This document shows, piece by piece, positions 25,800 to 33,697 of a stretch of DNA of 49,127 bases. The notes under the pieces were generated by a model, which was not told the origin of the DNA, ran no database searches, and saw only the letters and a list, made by a program, of their open reading frames with translations. The stretch is from positions 1 to 49,127 of the forward strand of contig CAKOLG010000007.1 of assembly GCA_934096175.1 (NCBI GenBank), written 5' to 3'. The translations under genes and the position numbers were made by a program. Origin of the DNA: an uncultured Bacilli bacterium (GTDB taxonomy: Bacteria; Bacillota_I; Bacilli_A; RF39; UBA660). Numbering within the stretch: position 1 is the first letter of the stretch; every line of letters starts with the position of its first letter.

Positions 25800-26556
25800 T
25801 ATATATTTATACGATGGTACATTTATAAATTTACTTAGTCTTTGTGAGTACCTTTTATCTTTAAAAATAAAACCATTTAATATAAAAACACTTGATTACT
25901 CACCAACGCTATTCGATGAACTAATTCATTTAGATATTTTGTCAAATGAAACAATTATTCAAAATATAATTAACAAATTTAGTTTAGATATATTTAATAT
26001 AATATATTATGTCTATTTATCAACAGACGAAAACAAAGAATTAATAATTTACTATTTTTTACTAAATTCTTACAAATATGGTCATAAAGTCATTAATCTA
26101 CGCAGATTAAATTGTGTTAATAAAGCTTTAAATTTATCACATTATGTTTCTCGTGAGAATCACCGTTTAAAAGGTTTTCTTCGCTTTAAAGAATTAAATA
26201 ATAATATTTTATATGCGGAAATGGAACCAACTAATAACATTATATTTTTATTATCTAAACATTTTAAACAAAGATTAAAAAATGAATATTGGATTATTAA
26301 AGATAATGGTCGCAATATATTAGCTTTGTATGACAAAAAAAATATCAACTTTATTGATGGTAAAAATTTTAAGTTAAATGATTTTACATTGAGTAGTCAT
26401 GAAAATGATATAAAAAACTTATGGCAGGAATTTTACAATACTATCGCTATTAAAGAAAGAGAAAATGAAAAATGTAGAATGAATTTTATGCCAAAAAAAT
26501 ACTGGAAATATATAATAGAAATGAGTGATGAACTTGAAAAAAGTAATAACAGGTAA
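25792..26556 (+). CDS. Radical SAM-linked DNA metabolism protein (TIGR03915-like)
   Basis: 254 residues. The start (IYLYDGTFINLLSLCEYLL) and end (NFMPKKYWKYIIEM) are the two hallmarks of the family that accompanies the preceding radical SAM protein in many bacteria. A central segment (YVSRENHRLKGFLRFKEL) matches its conserved core. In other bacteria the family can be fused to a uracil-DNA-glycosylase-like domain; that part is absent here, giving a minimal form. Overlaps with both neighbours imply translational coupling. Biochemical role unknown; DNA repair is inferred from partners. Confidence 0.85.
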   Translation: MNNIYLYDGTFINLLSLCEYLLSLKIKPFNIKTLDYSPTLFDELIHLDILSNETIIQNIINKFSLDIFNIIYYVYLSTDENKELIIYYFLLNSYKYGHKVINLRRLNCVNKALNLSHYVSRENHRLKGFLRFKELNNNILYAEMEPTNNIIFLLSKHFKQRLKNEYWIIKDNGRNILALYDKKNINFIDGKNFKLNDFTLSSHENDIKNLWQEFYNTIAIKERENEKCRMNFMPKKYWKYIIEMSDELEKSNNR

Positions 26557-28084
26557 TGAATTAAAAGAACATATGAAATCTGCTATTAATTTACTTTGCA
26601 ATACTGTCAAAAACACTTTAGGACCAGAAGGTAACAACGTTATAATTGACCATTCCTCCCACAGCCCATACATCACAAATGATGGCGTAACCATTGCCCA
26701 GAACATTGAAAGTGATGATCCAATTGATAATACTATATTAGAGCTTGCTAAAGAAGCTTCTTTAAAAACAAACGAAAATGTTGGCGATGGAACAACAACA
26801 ACTTTAATTTTACTCCAAAGTATTTTCAATAATGGTTTATCTGAAATAGAACAAGGAATTAATCCCTTAACTCTAAAAATAAATCTAGATATTGCTATTG
26901 ATAAAATAATTTCAGAAATAAAAAAACTAAGTCGCAAACCCACAAAAAAAGAATTACTAAACATTGCCACAATTTCTGCCAATGATTTAGAAATAGGTAA
27001 AGAACTTACAGCCAGTTATCTCAAAGTAAAAAAACAAAATGCAATTAAAATTAGTGAGGGAGATGAAACTTTTACAACTATTGAACATTTAAAAGGCTAT
27101 ACTTTTACCTGTGATCTTGCATCACCTTATTTCCTTTTACAATCTAATTATTTAATCTTTTATAATGCCAAAATTCTTTTAGTAAACGACACATTATCCG
27201 ATTTAAATAATTTAGCTATATTAATAAATGAAATTATAAAAACAAATGCTTCACTAATAATCATAGCTAAAGAATATAGTAATAACTTTGTTAACCAAGT
27301 TACAGAATTATATTTAAATAATTCTTTAAATATTTGCTTATTAAAACTTTCCGAGTATGGTATTAATGAATTAAATACTTTAAACGATATCAATACTATA
27401 ACAAATTCCCAAATTTTCAGTGATGAATATTCAATTGACTACGCTAAAATTAAAACTTTAGAAAAAATAAAAATAACTAAAGATGAAGCAACTATTTCTT
27501 TCACACCTAATAAAAATACTAAAATACTAACTAAAAAAATCATCAAAGAACTCAAAAACAACAACGATGAAATATCATTAGAATTTAACCAGAAACGAAT
27601 ATCTATGCTTCAAAAAGGTTTAATTGACATCAAAGTAGGTGCTACTACAACCACTGAGCGCCGTGAAAAAAAGATGCGATTTGATGACGCATTATGTGCA
27701 CTTGGTGCAACTACTGAAGGAATTATACCAGGAAGTGGCTTAACTTTATATAAAATAAGTGAAACTTTAGAGCAAACTTCTCCTGCAAAACGAATACTTA
27801 CCAAAGCTTTAAAAGAGCCATTATGCCAAATATTAAAAAACGCAGGTGTGGATACAAATAAAGTTATTAACAATATAAAATCATCTAATTACCAAAAAAT
27901 TTATAATGTAAAAAATAAAACATATGAATTAGTAGAAACTACTACTGTAATCGATCCAACCAAAGTTGTTATAAATGCCTTAAAAAATGCTTCTTCCATA
28001 GCTACTATGCTCCTTACAACAAGTTGTTTAGTCATTAATGAATACAAAACAACTATAAAAAAAGATGAATATAATGAAATTTAA
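26528..28084 (+). CDS. Divergent GroEL-like chaperonin paralog
   Basis: About 518 residues across the full group I chaperonin length. ATP-site motifs persist: TLGPEGNNVIID (about 31), TNDGVTIA, GDGTTTT (about 85) and FDDALCALGA (about 384, holding the catalytic Asp of GroEL). The apical substrate region is strongly diverged (only LASPYFL recalls the consensus) and the GGM-rich C-terminal tail is missing. The gene overlaps the upstream DNA-metabolism gene by 29 bases, so it belongs to that operon, not to a groES-groEL pair, and it has no CIRCE. A GTG at 26525 is an alternative start. It may fold or assemble a specific partner. Confidence 0.85.
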   Translation: MNLKKVITGNELKEHMKSAINLLCNTVKNTLGPEGNNVIIDHSSHSPYITNDGVTIAQNIESDDPIDNTILELAKEASLKTNENVGDGTTTTLILLQSIFNNGLSEIEQGINPLTLKINLDIAIDKIISEIKKLSRKPTKKELLNIATISANDLEIGKELTASYLKVKKQNAIKISEGDETFTTIEHLKGYTFTCDLASPYFLLQSNYLIFYNAKILLVNDTLSDLNNLAILINEIIKTNASLIIIAKEYSNNFVNQVTELYLNNSLNICLLKLSEYGINELNTLNDINTITNSQIFSDEYSIDYAKIKTLEKIKITKDEATISFTPNKNTKILTKKIIKELKNNNDEISLEFNQKRISMLQKGLIDIKVGATTTTERREKKMRFDDALCALGATTEGIIPGSGLTLYKISETLEQTSPAKRILTKALKEPLCQILKNAGVDTNKVINNIKSSNYQKIYNVKNKTYELVETTTVIDPTKVVINALKNASSIATMLLTTSCLVINEYKTTIKKDEYNEI

Positions 28085-28211
28085 AATATTTTTTATAAAT
28101 AAACTTTATCAGTATTCGAAATAATAAATCTATTAATTTTATAACATTAAAATAATTAAAAGTTTCTAAATAAATTCTTTAATTATGTCAATATTAATAA
28201 TGGTGATTAGA

Positions 28212-29669
28212 ATGAAAACAAATAGTATATGGACTAACTTAAATACTCAAAATGAAACTACACCATTAAACAATGATATTTTTGTAGACGTTTTAATAAT
28301 TGGTGGTGGAATCACTGGACTTAGTACAGCTTACCATTTAAAAGACAGCAATTTAAAAGTTTGTTTAGTTGAAAAAAAACTTGTCGGTTCAGGTGTTACT
28401 AGTAAAACAACTGGTAAACTTACTTATTTGCAAGAAAATATTTACAACAAATTATTCAAATATCATGGCTTAAATAAAACAAAGCTATATTTAAACTCTC
28501 AAATAACTGCTATAAATCTAGTAAAAAATATCATTCTATCTAACAATATAGACTGTAATTTAGAAAAAGTAGATTCTTATCTTGTTACCAATAATAATCC
28601 AAAAGAACTTCTAAAAGAAGTAAAGTTACTAAAAAAATTAAATGTTTCAATTAACCAAGCAACCAATTTACCAACAAAAAAATATTATAAAAAATGTTAC
28701 TATGTAAGCGATACTTACGTCTTTCATCCCTTAAAATATTTACAATCTTTAAAAAATATATGTTTAAAAAATAATATATCTATATACGAATATACCAAAA
28801 TTATATCTGTGCATAAAAAAGATAATATTTACATATGTCGCACACCAAATAATACTATTAAAGCAAAATATATTATTTTTGCAACGCACTATCCATATTT
28901 TATATTTCCCTTTCTTATGCCCTTAAAAACTTCCATTGAAAAATCTTATATAGCTGCTTATCCAGTGAATAAAAACTATAAATTTAGTTCTATAACTATT
29001 AATAAACCAACTATTTCCGAACGTTATTATACAAATAATGACTTAAATTATCATATATATTTAACAAATTCCCATAATACAAGCATAAAAGATAACGATC
29101 TTAATAATTTTCATAAACTTTTAAATAACAAAATAAAACCAGATTATATCTGGTCAAATAAAGACATCATAACAAATGATTTACTGCCATTTATTGGCGC
29201 TATTGATAAATCAAAAACTTTATTAATAGGTACTGGTTATAATACTTGGGGTATGACAAATGGTTCCTTAGCCGGTAAAATACTTGCTGATAACATTTTA
29301 CATAAAAAAAATATATACTCTGAATTATTTAATCCATTAAGAAAAATAAATTTAGGTAAAATTATAAATACTCCAATGATTTTAGCCAGCTCCTTATATT
29401 CATTTACCAAATCAAAAATAAAAAAGACAAAACCATGGTATCCACAAAATGTAAAATTTGTCAAAAAATCTGGTAAAAATGTCGCTATATACATAGATGA
29501 AAACAATCAAGAACACATAGTTTACAATTTATGCCCGCATCTAAAATGCAGTTTATTATTTAATGAAATAGAAAAAACATGGGATTGTCCATGTCATGGA
29601 TCACGCTTTGATATAGATGGCAATTGCCTTGAGGGACCGAGTAATTACAACATTAAATATAAAGAATAA
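28212..29669 (+). CDS. FAD-dependent oxidoreductase with C-terminal Rieske domain
   Basis: About 485 residues. A DAO-type FAD domain begins with VDVLIIGGGITGLSTAYHL and ends with IGTGYNTWGMTNGSLAG. A Rieske [2Fe-2S] domain follows, with ligands in CPHLKC (about 441) and CPCHGSRF (about 459). Such fusions are known from Gram-positive bacteria and pass electrons between flavin and the iron-sulfur centre; the substrate is unknown. Several in-frame ATGs precede it from 28185 on, but GGTGATTAGAATG fixes the start at 28212. Confidence 0.9.
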   Translation: MKTNSIWTNLNTQNETTPLNNDIFVDVLIIGGGITGLSTAYHLKDSNLKVCLVEKKLVGSGVTSKTTGKLTYLQENIYNKLFKYHGLNKTKLYLNSQITAINLVKNIILSNNIDCNLEKVDSYLVTNNNPKELLKEVKLLKKLNVSINQATNLPTKKYYKKCYYVSDTYVFHPLKYLQSLKNICLKNNISIYEYTKIISVHKKDNIYICRTPNNTIKAKYIIFATHYPYFIFPFLMPLKTSIEKSYIAAYPVNKNYKFSSITINKPTISERYYTNNDLNYHIYLTNSHNTSIKDNDLNNFHKLLNNKIKPDYIWSNKDIITNDLLPFIGAIDKSKTLLIGTGYNTWGMTNGSLAGKILADNILHKKNIYSELFNPLRKINLGKIINTPMILASSLYSFTKSKIKKTKPWYPQNVKFVKKSGKNVAIYIDENNQEHIVYNLCPHLKCSLLFNEIEKTWDCPCHGSRFDIDGNCLEGPSNYNIKYKE

Positions 29670-29695
29670 ATATTAATTGCTAACTTTACGTAAAA

Positions 29696-29724
29696 TTGAC
29701 AAAAATACTTTTTCATGTTACAAT
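29696..29724 (+). promoter_or_regulatory. Promoter of the acyltransferase gene
   Basis: TTGACA at 29696-29701, 17-base spacer, TACAAT at 29719-29724. Its position excludes use of the in-frame ATG at 29715. Confidence 0.85.
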
Positions 29725-29759
29725 ACCATGCAATTAAAAGGGATTGGTTTGGTGATTTA

Positions 29760-30926
29760 ATGAAAAATATTTTAATTAGTAAATTAAATGAAAAAGATGT
29801 TGAGCATTGTACTACAAACGCTGGTTTATGGTTAAGGAAAAAAATAGATAAACCATTTAAAAAATTATGTAATATTTTTACAAATGCAAACATTATCATT
29901 GCTGAAAATAGCACCACACAAACAGATGAAGAGTATTTTAGTGGTTTAAGTTTAGATTATATACCACCTGAAAGTTACGATATAAGTAAAAATAAAAATA
30001 ATATCATTGTTGAACGTTACCCTGATTTGAACCCTAATGAGCCGTATATTTTTGTATGTAATCATACATGCCCTGAAGACATTGAAACTGTATTAAATGT
30101 CTTGGATAGAAATGCATATTTAATCCTTGGTTCAATTGAATCATTAAAATATAATCCTGAAATGTATTTGTCATTCTTAAATGGCATGATTCCGTTTGAT
30201 ATTATGAATCCAGCCGAAAGAAAAGAAGTATTTCAAAAAATGTTAAGAGTTTTGAAAACTAATAGTATTCTTATTTTTCCAGAAGGTTCACATAACTATA
30301 GTCCAAACAATTTAATTAATCCTTTATTTGATGGCCCGGTTAATTTAGCTTTACAAACAAAAAGAAAAATTGTTGCTATTACAATGGTCAAAGATCAAAA
30401 AAATAATGTATCTTATATTGATGTTAGCAATCCAATTGATGTGCAAAAAATAAACGTTGATTTATCTTCGATTGACTCTTATGATCCAGATGTTATAGAA
30501 AAATTTTATGTTAAAGAATTATCTGCTTGTTTAAGAGATAAGATGGCAACAGCTGTTTATCATATGCTGCCAAGACATTTTCCGCAAGTAGTTCGAGAAG
30601 ATTATGTTGATATTGAAGAAAAAATTAGAATGAGTAAAATAAAAGATGCGTTTTCTAAATTAAAATGGACACGAGATGTCTTTGATGCAGAATATTTAGT
30701 TAAAAAAACCAAAGAAGAAAAAGAACAAGAAGAGGTATTCAGCACTTTAAGCAATTTAGCTATCAATAACCCTTCTTTGATTAAAGTATTAGGAAAAGAC
30801 TGGATATTGTTAAACAAAAATAAATTAAAAAAAGATGTTGCTAGTAGAATGAGAGAATACTGGCTTTCAACTCAAGAAACACCAGAAAAAAGTCTGACAT
30901 TGCAAAAAGAACGTCATATAACTTAA
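29760..30926 (+). CDS. PlsC-like acyltransferase
   Basis: About 388 residues. The acyltransferase motifs NHTCPEDIE (H-x4-D, about 100) and FPEGSH (about 173) match 1-acyl-glycerol-3-phosphate acyltransferases, which make phosphatidic acid at the membrane. The protein is longer than PlsC (about 240 residues): an extra 90 residues lead the domain and a charged helical part (KKTKEEKEQEEVF) follows it. No clear membrane helix. The start at 29760 follows GGTGAT and agrees with the promoter. Substrate could be a lysophospholipid or another acyl acceptor. Confidence 0.8.
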   Translation: MKNILISKLNEKDVEHCTTNAGLWLRKKIDKPFKKLCNIFTNANIIIAENSTTQTDEEYFSGLSLDYIPPESYDISKNKNNIIVERYPDLNPNEPYIFVCNHTCPEDIETVLNVLDRNAYLILGSIESLKYNPEMYLSFLNGMIPFDIMNPAERKEVFQKMLRVLKTNSILIFPEGSHNYSPNNLINPLFDGPVNLALQTKRKIVAITMVKDQKNNVSYIDVSNPIDVQKINVDLSSIDSYDPDVIEKFYVKELSACLRDKMATAVYHMLPRHFPQVVREDYVDIEEKIRMSKIKDAFSKLKWTRDVFDAEYLVKKTKEEKEQEEVFSTLSNLAINNPSLIKVLGKDWILLNKNKLKKDVASRMREYWLSTQETPEKSLTLQKERHIT

Positions 30927-30946
30927 ATTTTTAAGTATAAAATCAT

Positions 30947-30976
30947 AGTAGATACAAAAAATAATCTACTTTTCTT
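30947..30976 (+). terminator. Terminator after the acyltransferase gene
   Basis: AGTAGAT and ATCTACT with a 10-base loop, then TTTTCTTTT. Confidence 0.75.
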
Positions 30977-31003
30977 TTGGTATAATTAATAAATAATTAT
31001 ATT

Positions 31004-31075
31004 GCAAACATTCATAAATTTGCACTTGAAGTGCTTGTCATAATCCGTCTTTACCGATGTTTGTTATAATAACAA
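31004..31075 (+). promoter_or_regulatory. Structured region before the histidine kinase gene
   Basis: CAAACAT (31005-31011) can pair with ATGTTTG (31057-31063), enclosing a GCACTT-G-AAGTGC palindrome (31022-31034). A TGtTATAAT follows at 31067-31075 and another at 31132-31140. The palindrome may be an operator if the downstream promoter is used. Confidence 0.4.
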
Positions 31076-31162
31076 AAAACATAAAGAAATAAAAATTTTT
31101 AACTTGGATTCTTTATGCTCAACATTATACGTGTTATAATGAAAATAACGGAGAGTGATAAA

Positions 31163-33202
31163 ATGATTGAATATGAAATACCTTTTGTATGCTTAATATT
31201 TACTACAATGATTACAATAATATTCTTTATCAAAAAGAAAGTTGAACTGGAAGAAAACTATTATTTTAAGAATATATTAATTTTTACATTGCTTGTAAAT
31301 ATAAGTAACTTTATTTCTCATTATGGGGCAAGTATTTTTTTGGTTGATACAGTAGATAGTTGGTATGCTAATATATTTTCAATTATGAATAAAATTGGTT
31401 CATGGTTTATAGTTATTATCGCTTTCAACGTTATGTCATATATGCTATATATTTCTTTCGAAAAATATAGAAAAAACTTCAAAAAATATAAATTAATAAA
31501 TAATATTTTATATATGTTTTTAGGACTACTAATAGTTTCCTTAAAATTTGATGTAATAAAAAAAGGTTCTATAACAAGTGGCACAGGACCATCAGTTACT
31601 TTGTCTTTTGGTCTAATATTTTTAAGTTTAATAATTGCCATTTTCATAGCATTAGCAAATTGGAAAAAATACGATAAAAGATACATTTCTATGTACGTAA
31701 TTATTCCTTTAATTACTATTCTAGGGATGTTTGTTATGTTTCATCCAGAATTTAATATTTATGATTTAATTCTATGTTTATTATGTTATTTAATGTATTT
31801 TACAATAGAAAATCCAGACTTAAAAATGTTAAAAGAAATGGAATTAGCTAAAAATCAAGCAGAACGTGCTAACCGTGCCAAGTCTGATTTTTTATCTAGC
31901 ATGTCGCATGAAATTAGAACACCCCTAAATGCCATTGTTGGTTTATCAGAAGATACTTTAACTTATCACGACAAACTTCCAAGCGAAGTAATAGAAAATT
32001 CCAAAGATATAGTTAATGCTTCTCAAACATTATTAGAAATTGTTGGTAATATACTAGATATTAACAAAATTGAAGCAAACAAGATGGAAATTTCTGAAAA
32101 TCCATATAATTTAAAAGAAGAAGTAACCAATATGTGTAAGGTTACTGCAGTTAGAATTGGCGAAAAAAATATAAAATTTAATTTAAATATTGCTGATGAT
32201 ATCCCTTATGAAATAATAGGAGATAAAGCCAAAGTTAAAGAAATTATAAATAATTTACTAACAAACTCTATTAAATATACAGAAGAAGGTCAAATCAATT
32301 TAAATATAAAGTGCATAAATGACATAAGTAAAAATATTTCTAATTTAATTATTACTTGTCAAGATACTGGTCGAGGAATAAAACCAGAATTAATTAATAA
32401 ATTATTTACAAAATTTGAAAGATTAGATATTGAAAAAAATACTACAACTGAAGGAACCGGTTTAGGATTGGCAATAACCAAAGCCTTAGTTGAAATGATG
32501 GGCGGAAAAATTAATGTGCAATCCCAATTCGGTCAAGGCTCAATATTTATGGTTCAAATACCACAAAAGATAAGCCAAATTAACAATCCAATATCAGAGA
32601 GTGAATTAAAAAATTCAACAAAAAGACTGTATGTCAATAACCAATCAAACTGTCAAATGGCGATTGATTCAATTTCGCAATCCAGAAATGAAAAAACATT
32701 GCCAACTTATGGAAATAAAAAAATTTTAATAGTTGATGATAATAAATTAAATCTTAAAGTTGCCTCAAGAGCATTAAAAGATTTTAATTTTGAAATTACT
32801 GAATGTTATGATGGACAAGAATGTCTAAATTTAATCAAAGAAGGCAATACATATGATTTAATTCTTATGGATATCATGATGCCTAATATGAATGGCGAGG
32901 TTTGCATGAATGAACTAAAAAAGATTCCGACATTTAAAACACCAGTAATTGCTCTTACGGCTGATGCTATAGCTGGGGCTCAAGAGAAATATTTAAGCGA
33001 AGGCTTTGTAGATTATCTTGCTAAGCCATTTAGTAAAATTCAAATAAAAGAAAAACTCGATAAGTTATTTGCAAATTCTTTAAAAAAAACACTAGAAAAT
33101 AATACATTAAATAAAAAAATAAATTGGGATAATATTCCAGCATATTCTACTGAAACTGGAATGATAGAGTTACCAAACGAAAAAGAAATTCCAAACGAAT
33201 AA
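31163..33202 (+). CDS. Hybrid sensor histidine kinase with receiver domain
   Basis: About 679 residues. Six or seven hydrophobic segments fill the first 210 residues, with no large outside domain, suggesting that it senses within or near the membrane. HisKA follows with the phospho-acceptor His in MSHEIRTPLNA (about 249), then HATPase boxes (NNLLTNSIKYT, DTGRGI, GTGLGLAI), then a receiver domain with the phospho-Asp in LILMDIMMP (about 569) and Lys in AKPF. There is no output domain or partner regulator nearby, so signal may pass to a protein elsewhere. The start follows GGAGAGTGAT; earlier in-frame ATGs lack an SD site. It is monocistronic. Confidence 0.93.
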   Translation: MIEYEIPFVCLIFTTMITIIFFIKKKVELEENYYFKNILIFTLLVNISNFISHYGASIFLVDTVDSWYANIFSIMNKIGSWFIVIIAFNVMSYMLYISFEKYRKNFKKYKLINNILYMFLGLLIVSLKFDVIKKGSITSGTGPSVTLSFGLIFLSLIIAIFIALANWKKYDKRYISMYVIIPLITILGMFVMFHPEFNIYDLILCLLCYLMYFTIENPDLKMLKEMELAKNQAERANRAKSDFLSSMSHEIRTPLNAIVGLSEDTLTYHDKLPSEVIENSKDIVNASQTLLEIVGNILDINKIEANKMEISENPYNLKEEVTNMCKVTAVRIGEKNIKFNLNIADDIPYEIIGDKAKVKEIINNLLTNSIKYTEEGQINLNIKCINDISKNISNLIITCQDTGRGIKPELINKLFTKFERLDIEKNTTTEGTGLGLAITKALVEMMGGKINVQSQFGQGSIFMVQIPQKISQINNPISESELKNSTKRLYVNNQSNCQMAIDSISQSRNEKTLPTYGNKKILIVDDNKLNLKVASRALKDFNFEITECYDGQECLNLIKEGNTYDLILMDIMMPNMNGEVCMNELKKIPTFKTPVIALTADAIAGAQEKYLSEGFVDYLAKPFSKIQIKEKLDKLFANSLKKTLENNTLNKKINWDNIPAYSTETGMIELPNEKEIPNE

Positions 33203-33244
33203 TAGACAACAGCAAAATACTTATTAAAAAACGGAATAAATCAT

Positions 33245-33278
33245 AAAAAAAGTTCATAACATCAACAGTTATGAACTT
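33245..33278 (-). terminator. Terminator of tRNA-His
   Basis: AAGTTCATAAC and GTTATGAACTT form an 11 bp stem with a 7-base loop and a T run on the minus strand. Confidence 0.93.
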
Positions 33279-33288
33279 AATTTCAATA

Positions 33289-33365
33289 TGGGGCGAAATG
33301 TGGGGATCGAACCCACGCATACCGGAGCCACAATCCGGCGTGTTAACCACTTCACCAATTCCGCC
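33289..33365 (-). tRNA. tRNA-His (GTG)
   Basis: Read on the minus strand, the acceptor GCGGAAT pairs with ATTTCGC, the anticodon loop TTGTGGC reads GTG, and the T arm has GGTTCGATC. The extra G-1 opposite C73, typical of tRNA-His, is encoded, and so is CCA. Confidence 0.97.
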
Positions 33366-33377
33366 ATTTGCATAAGT

Positions 33378-33406
33378 ATAATAACATTTAATTGAATAAA
33401 AAGCAA
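33378..33406 (-). promoter_or_regulatory. Promoter of tRNA-His
   Basis: On the minus strand TTGCTT (33406-33401), 17-base spacer, TATTAT (33383-33378), with TG before the -10. It overlaps the divergent promoter at 33392-33420. Confidence 0.75.
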
Positions 33407-33420
33407 GTATATATTATAAT
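33392..33420 (+). promoter_or_regulatory. Promoter of the small membrane protein gene
   Basis: TTGAAT at 33392-33397, 17-base spacer, TATAAT at 33415-33420. Divergent from and interleaved with the tRNA-His promoter. Confidence 0.8.
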
Positions 33421-33442
33421 TGAAAAATAGGGAAGTGATACT

Positions 33443-33664
33443 ATGAACTTTTATTTATTAGCAGCAAAAAGAACATTGGGTGAAGAAATCAAATATCAAA
33501 TGGAAGACTTATTTAGAAGCTTTAAAGATTTTTTCATGTTAATTAAAGAAAATACTTATGACGTATTATGTAATAATTTTGGCACAGATATAGTAAACTT
33601 ATTTTGTATTGCTTTAGCAGCCTTAATTGTTATGCTTGTTGCAACAGCAATAATAAATAGATAA
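33443..33664 (+). CDS. Small single-pass membrane protein, unknown function
   Basis: 73 residues: an amphipathic charged first 45 residues (GEEIKYQMEDLFRSFKDFF) and one C-terminal membrane helix (about 52-70), so a tail-anchored topology. No family recognised. Promoter, GGGAAGTGAT SD site and terminator are all good, which supports a real gene despite its size. Confidence 0.75.
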   Translation: MNFYLLAAKRTLGEEIKYQMEDLFRSFKDFFMLIKENTYDVLCNNFGTDIVNLFCIALAALIVMLVATAIINR

Positions 33665-33697
33665 AAGGTTAAAATTTATTAATTTTTAACCTTTTTT
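33663..33697. terminator. Bidirectional terminator between small membrane gene and rnr
   Basis: AAAAGGTTAAAA pairs with TTTTAACCTTTT across a 9-base loop; it covers the stop of the first gene and the last codons of rnr. Confidence 0.85.

Noticed and set aside
31115..31162. Upstream in-frame start codons of the histidine kinase
   Set aside because: They overlap the extended -10 site at 31132-31140 and have no SD site; 31163 follows GGAGAGTGAT.
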